Positions 43,700 through 52,326 are shown, counted from the first letter of the stretch. The stretch is DNA of 64,000 nt from Anaerolineae bacterium (GCA_025060615.1 JANXBS010000008.1:85129-149128), one strand, 5' to 3'. The notes: a model not told the origin generated them from the letters alone. Numbers and translations: made by a program.

Positions 43700-44430
43700 G
43701 TTTGCTCCTCGATCGTCTGGTAGTAAGCGATCGCCAGCTTGTTCAGGGTCATCTCTGTGCCATCAGACAGCCCGACCGTGATCGCATAGGGTCCGAAGCC
43801 CACCACGCGGCCGCATATCTCCTTACCGTCAAACAGGCGGAATAGGAGTTTCTCACCAGATTGCTGGCGGGCCATCAGATACCGCATCTCGAACTCATCC
43901 ACGGACTCAGGCAAATAGGGGCGTCGGCGTTTACTTTGCGGCTTTTGCGGCCCGCGTTCCTTGATTTCGTTTTGCAGCCGGGCCAATAATGCCGAGGCCT
44001 CGCGCTGAGAAAGCTTCTCCAGCGGCTTCTTGAGCTCTGCTACTAGCTCCTCTTCCTTGCGGCCGAGGTGCTGTAACAACCCTCGCAGGTGTTCGATCTG
44101 GCTCGAGCGAGCCGGCTTGGACGTCGCCGGCTTAGGCGCCTGAGGCTGCACGGGCGGCTGGGGCTGTGGCCGCGCAGGCACAGCCACATGCTGGCCCGCC
44201 CCAGACGCAGGGGTGGTCTTCTCAATAGGCGGAGGTGGGGCATCTGAGAGCGTGTTTATGTCCCATGGGTCTACATAGAGAGCCTTAGCGAATCGTTCAA
44301 GGTGTTCTGTCGGTATTGGCTGTTGTCCCCTTTCATAGGCGCGAATGAGCTCCGCTGGCACGCCCGATCGGGCTGCCAAATCGGATACAGTCATCTTCTT
44401 GCGCCGGCGAATGACCCACAGGTTCTCCAT
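43696..44430 (-). CDS. XRE-type HTH protein with long linker and C-terminal Hfq-like Sm domain (244 aa)
   Basis: An N-terminal XRE helix-turn-helix (residues about 5-58; MTVSDLAARSGVPAELIRAY, ERGQQPIP, FAKALYVDPWDINTL) is followed by a Pro/Gln-rich linker (64-108). A charged helical section (112-160; LLQHLGRKEEELVAELKKPL) and a basic patch KPQSKRRRP come next. Residues 179-244 form a Sm/Hfq-like domain: EFEMRYLMARQQSGEKLLFR (N-terminal helix as in Hfq), LFDGKEICGRVVGFGPYAIT (Sm1), and LSDGTEMTLNKLAIAYYQTI (Sm2-like; NKLAI parallels Hfq KHAIS). It lies 82 bp downstream of scpB and overlaps the smaller XRE-Sm gene by 4 bp. The pair may be post-transcriptional regulators that also bind DNA. Confidence 0.68.
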   Translation of the reverse strand: MENLWVIRRRKKMTVSDLAARSGVPAELIRAYERGQQPIPTEHLERFAKALYVDPWDINTLSDAPPPPIEKTTPASGAGQHVAVPARPQPQPPVQPQAPKPATSKPARSSQIEHLRGLLQHLGRKEEELVAELKKPLEKLSQREASALLARLQNEIKERGPQKPQSKRRRPYLPESVDEFEMRYLMARQQSGEKLLFRLFDGKEICGRVVGFGPYAITVGLSDGTEMTLNKLAIAYYQTIEEQT

Positions 44431-44512
44431 AAAACTACCCCTCCCCCGGATCGATGGTTTCAGGCTGCTCGCAATGTGGGCGCATGTACCATATCAGGGC
44501 TTGCAAGGATGA

Positions 44513-45052
44513 TCAGGCTCCCTCTTCCGCCAAAGGTGGTAGCTCCTCAAGACTGCCAAGACCAAAGGATTGTAAAAATTGGAATGTCGTGCCATAGAGG
44601 ATCGGCCGGCCAGCCTGCTCCAGACGTCCCACCTCCTCTATCAACCCACGGCTGACTAGCGTGCGCAAGACAGCGTCGCAGCTCACGCCGCGGATCGCCT
44701 CGATCTGAGCTCGGGTGATGGGCTGGCGATAGGCGATGATCGCCAGCACCTCCAGCGCGGCTGGCGACAGCCGCGTGGTCAACTCCAGGCCTAAGAACCG
44801 CTCGATATAAGGCGCGGCCTCGGGTGCAGAAACCAACTGCACTCGATCCGCCTGGCGCTGCAGCCGAATCCCTCGTGTTTGGCACTCCCGGGCGAGCCTT
44901 TCCAGGGCATTCCGGACGGCCTCTTCGGACACATCCAACGTGCGAGCCAATCTGGCCGTGGAGACTGGCTCATCGGCCACGAATAGAAGGCTCTCAACCA
45001 AGCGGATCAACTCATCTTCGCCCAGGCGTTCTTCTCTGCCGTTCGTCGTCAT
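44513..45052 (-). CDS. scpB: Segregation and condensation protein B
   Basis: 179 residues with two winged helices. The first has LIRLVESLLFVADEPVSTAR and LARTLDVSEEAVRNALERL; the second has LSPAALEVLAIIAYRQPITR followed by AQIEAIRGVSCDAVLRTLVS, the ScpB signature, and PILYGTTFQFLQSFGL. ScpB dimers join ScpA and SMC in the bacterial condensin that organises sister chromosomes. scpA is not adjacent, although the two are often neighbours. It starts 3 bp after the stop of the upstream AmaP-like gene, and the XRE-Sm pair follows. Confidence 0.93.
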   Translation of the reverse strand: MTTNGREERLGEDELIRLVESLLFVADEPVSTARLARTLDVSEEAVRNALERLARECQTRGIRLQRQADRVQLVSAPEAAPYIERFLGLELTTRLSPAALEVLAIIAYRQPITRAQIEAIRGVSCDAVLRTLVSRGLIEEVGRLEQAGRPILYGTTFQFLQSFGLGSLEELPPLAEEGA

Positions 45053-45055
45053 GGA

Positions 45056-45613
45056 TCACGTTTTCGAAGCAGGCAGGTGGCGAATCTGCACGTTCAGCTT
45101 GCCCAGTTGCAGACCCATGCGATCCTCCACCACCTCACGGGTTACCGCGGCCACCTCCTCGGTCTTCATGAGCACCTCGATCTCCGGCGTCGTCTCCACC
45201 TCAAGCTCTACATCCACCCGCCGGCCACTGGCGCGAACGATCGGTCGAACGTTCAACACATCCGCCAATTGGCTCAGGTGCCATCCTAGCCGCTGGGCCA
45301 CCGAATCGGTGGCGACACGCGCCTGCGCGATCCCCTCCGCCATCGCCACCGGAGCCGCGCCGGGCCGGGGCCGGCGCATCTCTAGCCACAGCAAAAGGCC
45401 CGGCACCAGCAATGTGAACAGAACGGCGGCGATCTGACCGATGACGAAAAGCACAGGGCGGAGCTCCTGCTCCTGTTGCAGGAGGGTTTCTAACCGCACG
45501 ATGCCCTCCCGGACAAATCCCAGGCTGGCAAAGGGGAAGGCGGCCGCTAGTACCCCTGTGACCAGGATCAGCAGCAGGATCACTATAGCGAACAGGCGAT
45601 TGAAGACGTCCAT
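45056..45613 (-). CDS. AmaP-like (alkaline-shock anchor) membrane protein
   Basis: 185 residues with two TM helices (LFAIVILLLILVTGVLAAAF near the start, then VLFVIGQIAAVLFTLLVPGL) and a C-terminal cytoplasmic Asp23-like region. That region includes VRASGRRVDVELEVETTPEI and VVEDRMGLQLGKLNVQIRHL. This is the AmaP layout; AmaP anchors Asp23 at the membrane in Gram-positive bacteria. Here the Asp23-like part seems to be in the same chain, and no separate Asp23 gene is present. A minus-strand TATAAT at 45647-45642 may be its -10 element. It heads the unit AmaP-like, scpB, and the two XRE-Sm genes. Confidence 0.78.
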   Translation of the reverse strand: MDVFNRLFAIVILLLILVTGVLAAAFPFASLGFVREGIVRLETLLQQEQELRPVLFVIGQIAAVLFTLLVPGLLLWLEMRRPRPGAAPVAMAEGIAQARVATDSVAQRLGWHLSQLADVLNVRPIVRASGRRVDVELEVETTPEIEVLMKTEEVAAVTREVVEDRMGLQLGKLNVQIRHLPASKT

Positions 45614-46105
45614 GCCCTCTCCCAGACACTGATTGGGTGTGATTATACATCACCTTAGCAGTGGCGTCTAATGCGTGCCAGCCCGGGGAGGGAGGCTCAC
45701 AAGGGGGGTCTTTGAGCCTAGTGGCTATGCCAGCCCGTCACCAGACCAGGGGAGCTCTGGAGAGGCGAAACGTCCCGCCGGAAAAAACCTTTCTTTCTTG
45801 GCTTTCAACCCTCCGGATAAGGCCAAGCGTGGGGGGATGAACGGCTAATTTACAGGGGAAGCTCTCCCACACTATCCCATTTGGGCAGAAAATAGCTGTG
45901 CTGAAAAAACTTACCCTTGTGAGGAGTTACCACACTGCGCGGGCGTGCAAAAAATATGTTATAATTGCAATGCCTGACCGAGGCGTCGAATAGGGTGGCT
46001 GGCCAGTTGCCTTCGATCTCATGTTCGATTCCAATCTCCTGGAGACAAGATGGCTGCTGGTTGAAGGGATTAGCCCTCAGAGGAGATTCACTTAGGAGGT
46101 GCAAA
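45614..46105. other. Intergenic region between divergent AmaP-like and peptide-binding genes
   Basis: 492 bp without a credible gene. It holds a minus-strand -10 (45642-45647) for the AmaP-like unit and a plus-strand extended -10 (45957-45965) for the binding protein. Between them is GC-rich sequence with purine runs that weakly resembles the dispersed element at 35880 and 48210. The transcript leader of about 130 nt contains two GGAG-type motifs, the last being the ribosome-binding site of the next gene. Confidence 0.5.
45957..45965 (+). promoter_or_regulatory. Extended -10 promoter of the peptide-binding protein gene
   Basis: TGTTATAAT matches the extended -10 consensus TGnTATAAT exactly. 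No good -35 lies 16-18 bp upstream, which is expected for extended -10 promoters. The start would be near 45972. Confidence 0.55.
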
Positions 46106-47983
46106 ATGGCTCAGCGTGTTTCAGCTGTAATGACAGCGTTTGTCATCTTGACCCTCTTGGCCACAGCCTGCGCGCCGATCGCGCCAGCAACCCCCCAGGT
46201 GGTCGAGAAGGTCGTGGAGAAGGTGGTTGAGAAACCGGTCGAGGTGGTCGTCACGCCGACGCCAGTTCCCCCCAGCCCCGAGGAGTTGGCTCGCGCCCAG
46301 ACGTTGAACGTTGCTATCGGCGGACGTATCGCTGATCCGACGAACCTGAACCTCTACGCGCCCGGAGTCAGCCGATCCAATACCGGGCTGCATCAGGTGA
46401 TTTACGAGTACTTCTTCTATCAGAACTTACAGACCGGCGAGTATATCCCCTGGCTGGCCGAGTCATACGAGTACAACGAGGATTTCACAGCGGTTACCGT
46501 CAAGCTCCGAGAGGGCGTCACTTGGAGCGATGGCCAGCCCTTCACGCCGGACGATGTCGTCTTCACCTACGAGCTGCTCCTTAACAACCCCGGCATGGTA
46601 TGGGCGGCGGAAGCGGGGAAGTGGGTGGCGTCGGTAGAGAAGGTGGACGATCATACGGTGCGCTTCAACCTCAAGCAGGCCAACCCACGCTTTCACCTGA
46701 ATCGGGAAGCCTTCCCGGCAGTGGGCATCTGGGGTGGGATCACCATCCTGCCCAAGCACGTATGGGAGGGCCAAGACCCCTTGACATTCAAGAACTCGCC
46801 TCCCATCGGAACCGGCCCGTACCGGTTGGTGAGCGCGTCGGAGACGGCTATGATCTATGAGCGCCGCGAGGACTGGTGGGGTACGAAAGTGTTCGGGGTG
46901 ACCCCTGCCCCCAAGACGGTGGCCTTCCGGTATATCGGCTCGCCGACCACCGTGGCACTGGCCCTGGCCGCCAATGAGATTGATACACCCTTTATTGGCA
47001 TCCTGTCGCTGGCTGATTTCCTGGCTGTGGCCTCGCGAAATCCTAAGGTCAGCGCCTGGCATGAGGAAGCGCCCTATGCTTGGTTAGACCCCTGCCCGCG
47101 GCCGTTAATGGTCCAGAACGCAGTGGCGCCGTGGGACCGCAAAGAAGCTCGTTGGGCTCTCTCTTATCTCATTGATCGGCAGGCGGTGGTCAACCTGGCG
47201 TACGAAGGGACTACTGTGCCCAGTTGGGGGATCTGGCCGTTCTATGATGGCCTGAAACCGTACTTCGACGCCATCCAGGACCTGCTGGAGAAGTATCCCA
47301 CCACTGCTTATGACCCGGCCAAAGCGGCGGAGCTCTTCCAGTCCATCGGCTATCAGAAGGGGCCCGATGGGATCTGGACCTCGCCCGAAGGCCAGAAGCT
47401 GAAGGTGTGATACCTGGTCAACGCCGATTCGTCCGAGGAGATGAAAGTCTCGGCGGTGGTCGCTGATCAGCTCCAGGCGGGCGGACTGGAAGTGGAAGTC
47501 CAGCCGTTGAGCGGTGGCGTCCTCTCTGACGCCATCCTGCGCGGTGATTACGACATCAAGCTTCACTCCTTCTGCCCTGGGTACATTTATGACAACCTGG
47601 AGCTGTTCCACAGCAAGTACTATGTCCCGCTGGGTGAAAACGCGCCTTGGTACGAGCGCAACTCTTTCCGCTTCAAGAACGAGGCGTTTGACGCCATCGT
47701 AGACGAGATGGCGGCGACGCCTCCTACGGACGAGGAGAAGATCAAAGACCAGTTCCGGCGCGCCGTGGAGATCTTGTTCGACGAGCTGCCGGTGGTCATG
47801 ATGGTACAAGCGCCTGCCCTGGTGCCGTTCAATTCCACTTACTGGGAGGGATGGCCGTCGGCCGAGAACCCCTGGAACATGCCAGTGAGCTGGTGGGCCA
47901 CCTTCAATCTGGTGATCAATGGTTATCCATCGCCGGCCACGGGAGAGTGGGTAGGTGGTATCCGGCCCGCCGGTGGACAATGA
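46106..47983 (+). pseudogene. Family 5 peptide-binding lipoprotein interrupted by one in-frame TGA
   Basis: The true start is ATG at 46106 (AGGAGG upstream). The lipoprotein signal peptide ends in LLATAC, followed by a spacer of VVEKVVEKVVEKPVEVVV type and TPTPVPP. The binding domain has REGVTWSDGQPFTPDDVVFT, PPIGTGPYRLVSA and LSYLIDRQAVVNLAYEG. At 47408 the frame meets TGA. The same frame resumes at once with YLVNADSSEEMKVSAVVADQ and runs intact to 47983, including ALVPFNSTYWEGWPSAENPW and PSPATGEWVGGIRP. Only one codon is wrong, so this is either a very recent nonsense mutation, a sequencing or assembly error, or readthrough. Two permease genes follow on the same strand. Without readthrough the C-terminal third of the fold is lost. 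Confidence 0.8.
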
Positions 47984-48019
47984 GGTGGGCGCCATCCTAT
48001 CATGCCTGTCCCTGAACCC

Positions 48020-48054
48020 GAGCCGATGGGGTGAGATGGGGGCCCCATCGGCTC
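48020..48054 (+). terminator. Strong hairpin between binding-protein and permease genes (attenuator/terminator)
   Basis: GAGCCGATGGGG at 48020-48031 pairs perfectly with 48043-48054 (12 bp, 11-nt loop). The T-run after it is poor (GCTTATCTTAG), so partial termination or mRNA 3'-end protection is more likely than full termination. This is common between highly expressed binding-protein genes and their permeases. Confidence 0.55.
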
Positions 48055-48209
48055 GCTTATCTTAGAGAGGGATAGCATTCCCCTAGGACAGTGGTTTTCC
48101 CTGCTGCACTTAAGCGTGGTTGAAGAAGCGGGAAGGTCCGAGGGAGCAGGCCCCTCCGAAAAAGCTCTCAATCCGCCTTTTACCTGTCATCCCTAGCCCA
48201 CCGAGGAGG

Positions 48210-48292
48210 CCAGCTGAGCCAGGAAAGGGCAGGTAAGGGCTGAAGGAAAAGGCTTTTTGCAGAGGTAGTCCCCTCTACACCTCCCCAGGGCT
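48210..48292. repeat. Degenerate dispersed intergenic element (copy B)
   Basis: This stretch lies in the 321-bp gap before the permease gene. AGGGCTGAAGGAAAAGGCTT, then TTTGCAGAGGTAGTCCCCTC and TACACCTCCCC align with 35930-36006 despite substitutions and small indels. Nothing else was recognised in the gap apart from the hairpin at 48020. Confidence 0.35.
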
Positions 48293-48304
48293 CTAGCGCA
48301 ACGA

Positions 48305-49303
48305 ATGATCCGATATCTGGCGGAACGATTCCTGATCTTCTTAGCTACTATCTTCATCTCGGTGACGGTGGTCTTCTTCGTCCCGCGACTGGTGCCCGGG
48401 GATCCATTGGGCGCGGTATTCCTCAACATGGCTGCTATGGGGGGCAGCATGGGCGCCGGCGATCTGGTGGCGGAGTACCGGCGGCTCTTCGGGCTGGACC
48501 AGGGCCTAGGGCAGCAGTATGTGAGCTATCTGCGCGAGCTGGCGCATGGCAATCTCGGCTACTCCATCGGTAGCTTCCCCTCCCTGGTCTCCGATCTCCT
48601 GCGCGCCGCGCTTCCTTGGACCATTGGGCTGTTGCTGGTGACGACTGTAGTGAGTTGGGTTCTAGGCTCGATCCTGGGCGCGCTGGTGGGGTGGCACGGT
48701 GAAAGATCGCGCGTTCTGCAGGCGATCGTCCCTGCCGCCCTGCTGCTGTACACGACCCCTTATTACATCTTGGCGCTTATCCTGGTCTTCCTATTAGCGT
48801 TCCGCTGGCCGATCTTCCCTCTGTCCGGTGCCTATTCCGCCGGAATGACCCCTCATCTTTCCTGGCGCTTCGTCCGGGATGTCCTGTATCACGCGGCGCT
48901 GCCAGCATTCAGCATCGTCCTGGTCTCCCTAGGATGGTGGTTTCTCAGCATGCGCAGTCTGATCACCACACTAAAGGGCGAGGATTACATCATCCTAGCG
49001 GAGGCGAAGGGACTCTCGAGGCAACGCATCTTATGGCGCTATGCGTTTCGCAACGCGCTCCTGCCTCAGGCGACGGGGCTGGCCTTGTCGTTGGGACATA
49101 TCACCAGCGGCGCCTTGATCACTGAGGTGATCTTCGCCTATCCTGGCGTCGGCTGGCTCATCTACAATGCCATCAAGAGCCTGGACTTCCCGGTGATCCA
49201 GGGCAGCGTGTTGTTGATCGTGTTCTCGGTGGCCACGGCGAACTTTATCATTGACTTGGTCTATCCCTTGATTGATCCCAGGATCCGGACGGGTAAAAGC
49301 TAG
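48305..49303 (+). CDS. Peptide ABC transporter permease, DppB/OppB type
   Basis: 332 residues with six TM helices. The DppB start is MIRYLAERFLIFLATIFISV, followed by VPRLVPGDPLGAV (GDP motif near residue 35) and LFGLDQGLGQQYVSYL. The EAA loop is EDYIILAEAKGLSRQRILWR followed by YAFRNALLPQATG, which contacts the ATPase. LITEVIFAYPGVGWLIYNAI is the family C-terminal signature. The loop after TM1 is slightly long (MAAMGGSMGAGDL). There is no convincing ribosome-binding site at 48305. It pairs with the DppC-type gene 26 bp downstream. Confidence 0.92.
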   Translation: MIRYLAERFLIFLATIFISVTVVFFVPRLVPGDPLGAVFLNMAAMGGSMGAGDLVAEYRRLFGLDQGLGQQYVSYLRELAHGNLGYSIGSFPSLVSDLLRAALPWTIGLLLVTTVVSWVLGSILGALVGWHGERSRVLQAIVPAALLLYTTPYYILALILVFLLAFRWPIFPLSGAYSAGMTPHLSWRFVRDVLYHAALPAFSIVLVSLGWWFLSMRSLITTLKGEDYIILAEAKGLSRQRILWRYAFRNALLPQATGLALSLGHITSGALITEVIFAYPGVGWLIYNAIKSLDFPVIQGSVLLIVFSVATANFIIDLVYPLIDPRIRTGKS

Positions 49304-49329
49304 CCGAACGGCGCAAGGAGGCCTTCACG

Positions 49330-50157
49330 ATGTTGATCCGTAATCGGAAGTTTGTGGGGGGAGCAAGTGTGATCCTGACATTGGTGGTGCTCGCCATCAT
49401 CGGTCTGATGATGATCCCCAGCGGCCTACGGCGAGCGGGCAGCCTGCCGCCGCGGTTGCCGCCCGGTCCCGGAGGGCTGCTGGGTACCGATTCGTTGGGG
49501 CGAAGCGTAGCCTTGCAGATGAGCGAGGCGGTGTTAAAGTCGCTCCAGGTCGGATTGATCGCCGCATCCTTGGGTACGTTCCTCGGTGCTCTTCTGGGCT
49601 TCACCAGCGGCTACTTCGGCGGCTGGGTGGACGCGCTGCTGCGCGTCTTCATAGACGTCTTCCTTTCCGTGCCCTCTCTGTTGTTTCTGGTCTTGATTGC
49701 GGCGCTGGTGAAGGGGGTGGGGGTGCCGGTCATGGCGCTGATCATCGGCGCCTTCGCGTGGGCATCCCCGGCGCGACAGAGCCGGGCGCAAGTGCTGAGC
49801 CTCAAGGAACGGGCCTTCGTCCGATTGGCGCGGCTATCTGGCGTGTCTGACTTCCAGATCATCTTCGTTGAGCTGATGCCCAATATGCTCCCCTGGTTGG
49901 GCGCGAATTTCGTCAATGCCTTTCTCTCGGCCGTGCTGGCGGAGTCCGGTCTCTCGCTGCTAGGCTTAGGGCCTCAGCGGGAGATGACGTTAGGGATGAT
50001 GATCTACTGGGCGCTGAGTTATGGCGCGATCTTGCAAAACCTCTGGTGGTGGTGGATGACGCCGGTGGCCACCCTGATGTGCCTGTTTCTCTCCCTCTAT
50101 CTAGTGCACTTGGGCCTGGATGAGGTGAGCAACCCGCGGTTGCAGCGAGCTGGGTGA
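49330..50157 (+). CDS. Peptide ABC transporter permease, DppC/OppC type
   Basis: 275 residues with AAGGAGG before ATG. Features are an N-terminal TM, the periplasmic segment PGPGGLLGTDSLGRSVALQM (LGTDxxGRD-like; Asp replaced by Ser), SLQVGLIAASLGTFLGALLG, and VFIDVFLSVPSLLFLVLIAA. The EAA loop is ERAFVRLARLSGVSDFQIIF, then VELMPNMLPWLGANF. SALLAES-type signature SAVLAESGLSLLGLGPQ is present. With DppB it would form the channel. No ATP-binding subunit genes follow within 7 kb, so the ATPases must be encoded elsewhere or shared. Confidence 0.92.
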   Translation: MLIRNRKFVGGASVILTLVVLAIIGLMMIPSGLRRAGSLPPRLPPGPGGLLGTDSLGRSVALQMSEAVLKSLQVGLIAASLGTFLGALLGFTSGYFGGWVDALLRVFIDVFLSVPSLLFLVLIAALVKGVGVPVMALIIGAFAWASPARQSRAQVLSLKERAFVRLARLSGVSDFQIIFVELMPNMLPWLGANFVNAFLSAVLAESGLSLLGLGPQREMTLGMMIYWALSYGAILQNLWWWWMTPVATLMCLFLSLYLVHLGLDEVSNPRLQRAG

Positions 50158-50200
50158 GAAGTTCCCAAGTATAGGCGGAGTGGTGATTGAGACAGCCCCT

Positions 50201-50495
50201 TCAGTTCACCCGGATGCTACTACCAATGGGAACGTGAATTGTGTTGTCACTGTCTGACACGTTCAAATTTCCTCCATCGTTAGCTAATAGCTCCACCCGG
50301 ACAGTTGAGCAGTTGCGTTCCAGCTAGCTAAGCATCTGGTCCCACGCTGTCCCATAATACATCGGCAGCGGTGCCACAATCCCGAGAAGAAGATCGCCGC
50401 ATGGAGCGTGTGGATAGTCGCTCCTACGGGAAGGCCGGCATTATCTGCAGGGAAGTCCAGCGATGGCCATGGGGTTAACGGATCATCTCCGGACG
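50201..50495 (-). pseudogene. Decayed gene remnant of unknown family
   Basis: The 450-bp gap between the permease and the propeller-peptidase gene shows coding-like sequence on the minus strand in broken frames. One frame reads LTPWPSLDFPADNAGLPVGA then TIHTLHAAIFF. The next frame reads LLLGIVAPLPMYYGTAWDQM, then LS, an in-frame TAG, then LERNCSTVRVELLANDGG and NLNVSDSDNTIHVPIGSS up to a stop at 50201. One frameshift and one nonsense codon are enough to explain it. I do not recognise the family. Composition is less GC-rich than its neighbours. Confidence 0.35.
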
Positions 50496-50607
50496 TGGGG
50501 AGAACTCCCGACCTTCAGGTTAATCACTGCTAAAAGGAGTGACTCTAGAGTTTCCACGAAAAAGGCCTGATTGTGGCAGCAAGTCGTTATACAATAGTGA
50601 TATTCGC

Positions 50608-52326
50608 TCACGGCCGCAGCGCGCGCCAACGCCCCATGGACGCCGGCAGCGGTAGCCCTTTCAGCACCGCATAGAACTCGTCCACGCCATGCCGCATCGC
50701 CTCTTCCCAAGTGAAGTACGCCTCAGCCTGACTGCGATCGAGGACCTGCAGCATCAGCAGATACCATTGCTGCCCATCTCGCCGCTCGTAATGCCAATAC
50801 TCCAACGCCTTAAGGTTGGTGCGCCAATCAAAATCGGGCTCCTCATAGCTGCTGATGCGACGCCAGCCATATTCACGAGCCAACGCCGTAAAGTCCACAA
50901 AGTACCGGCCGAGTAGCACGCCGGGCAGCCCGCCACGGCCCCAGCCCTCATACGCCCGGGCTCGATAACTCAAGTCCCAGGTTCGATCAGTGAGAGGACG
51001 CCCACAGGAGCCATCTTGATCGCGGCAACGGAGGTACAATCGCCAGAAGGTCTCGCCTCCCATGTCCTCTCGGACGCGCTCCAGTAACGGTTGGCCGCTC
51101 TCGTCGAAATAATCCAGAAGCAAGTCCACCGCGCGGCCAGTCTTATGCCAGCTCAGATAATCGGAGGCATCGCTCTCAAAGAACGGGGGACGCCAGGCCT
51201 CGCTCAATCGGCTCAGGAAATCATACCCCGTCTCCTCCCTCACCCGCCGACGCAAGGCCAGGAAGCTATCGGCCACCTCGCTGGAGAGCGAGGCCGGCCC
51301 GGATGCCTCAACACCTGGGAGCTCGACAAAGCGAGCCACCCGCTGGCCATCGTTGGGCAGGGGCGCGTCATCCAGCGCAGTTGCGCCGGCGAGCACCAGC
51401 TCGCCACTGGCCAGGGGGGACGGATGCCAGGCGATCCGGCCGCTCAGATGCGCCCGCCATACCAGATAGGTCGGCAATACATCGCCATCGTCGGAAAACC
51501 GCAATAGCCCTTCGCCGTCGGCCCGGCGATAGATCACCGCCAGGCCCTCATCAGTTGCCGTCACCGCCGTCACACGCGTCAGCCATGTCCGACGCACAGG
51601 GCCGGCTGTCAAGTTCATCACATCGAGTGACCACACCTCGCGTCGCTCATCTTCATCCCGAAAGAGGTAGAGCGCGCGACCATCTGCCGACCAACCAGCT
51701 AGCTCCTCGTCGCTGGGGTCGTGGGTGATCTGTCGAAGCTCTCCGGACGTGGGGTTGATGAGGAACACGTCCTTGTCGCCGAAACGCCAGGAGGTGAAAG
51801 CTAGCCATCCGCGGTAAGGGCCAACCGGTGCCCAAGCCGGGCCGAAGTCCCCCGCCGGGCTATCTTGTGTCAGGTTGACCGCCTCACCGCCCTCAGACGG
51901 GATCAGCCATACATCCAGATCACCCGCGGCCATGGACTCGTAGGCGATCCACTGGCCGTCGGGCGACCAGGCCGGCAAGCCGTCGTAGGGACGATCAGCG
52001 GTGAGCTGCCGCTCCTGGCCGGTGCTGAGATCGCGCACGTAGATGTCCCACTGTCGGCCGCGTCGGGCGGTGTAAGCCAGCGCCGTACCATCAGGCGACC
52101 AGGCCGGATCACGCTCTTCGCTGGGGTCAATAGTCACGCGGCGCAAGTCGCTGCCATCGGTGCGGATGGTGTAAATGTCCCAGTTGCCCCTGTGCCAGGC
52201 GGTGAAGGCGATACGACCCTCAGCCGTGCCCTGAGCTTTGCCCAAGGAGGATGACCAGCCGGGCATGCCGAGCGCGACGAGGAGGAGCAGGACTATGCGC
52301 GCCAGGGTCAGGGACAGTCGTATCAT
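50608..52326 (-). CDS. TolB-type beta-propeller fused to M15-like zinc peptidase domain, secreted
   Basis: 572 residues. The signal peptide (LARIVLLLLVALGMPGWSSS) is followed by TolB/PD40 propeller blades. Repeats include DPAWSPDGTALAYTARRGRQ, DGLPAWSPDGQWIAYES, FGPAWAPVGPYRGWLAF and ELAGWSADGRALYLF. From about residue 350 the chain changes. SWHKTGRAVD (392-401) equals the SxHxxGxAxD motif of M15 D-Ala-D-Ala peptidases (VanY/DD-endopeptidase type), and EYWHYE (509-514) equals the ExWH motif. Predicted zinc ligands are His394, Asp401 and His512, with Glu509 as catalytic base. A wall-cleaving or peptide-processing enzyme guided by a propeller is proposed. It overlaps the DUF2007 gene by 4 bp. 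Most annotators would call it only a PD40 protein. Confidence 0.8.
   Translation of the reverse strand: MIRLSLTLARIVLLLLVALGMPGWSSSLGKAQGTAEGRIAFTAWHRGNWDIYTIRTDGSDLRRVTIDPSEERDPAWSPDGTALAYTARRGRQWDIYVRDLSTGQERQLTADRPYDGLPAWSPDGQWIAYESMAAGDLDVWLIPSEGGEAVNLTQDSPAGDFGPAWAPVGPYRGWLAFTSWRFGDKDVFLINPTSGELRQITHDPSDEELAGWSADGRALYLFRDEDERREVWSLDVMNLTAGPVRRTWLTRVTAVTATDEGLAVIYRRADGEGLLRFSDDGDVLPTYLVWRAHLSGRIAWHPSPLASGELVLAGATALDDAPLPNDGQRVARFVELPGVEASGPASLSSEVADSFLALRRRVREETGYDFLSRLSEAWRPPFFESDASDYLSWHKTGRAVDLLLDYFDESGQPLLERVREDMGGETFWRLYLRCRDQDGSCGRPLTDRTWDLSYRARAYEGWGRGGLPGVLLGRYFVDFTALAREYGWRRISSYEEPDFDWRTNLKALEYWHYERRDGQQWYLLMLQVLDRSQAEAYFTWEEAMRHGVDEFYAVLKGLPLPASMGRWRALRP

Noticed and set aside
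47408..47410. TGA read as selenocysteine in the peptide-binding protein
   Set aside because: No SECIS-like hairpin was seen after it, the family has no catalytic Cys/Sec here, and no selenoprotein genes are in the window. Nonsense mutation or sequencing error is simpler.
47105..47995. Minus-strand open frame (296 codons) spanning the broken end of the peptide-binding gene
   Set aside because: Shadow frame of a GC-rich gene; the sense strand has a clear family 5 match throughout and the antisense translation resembles nothing.
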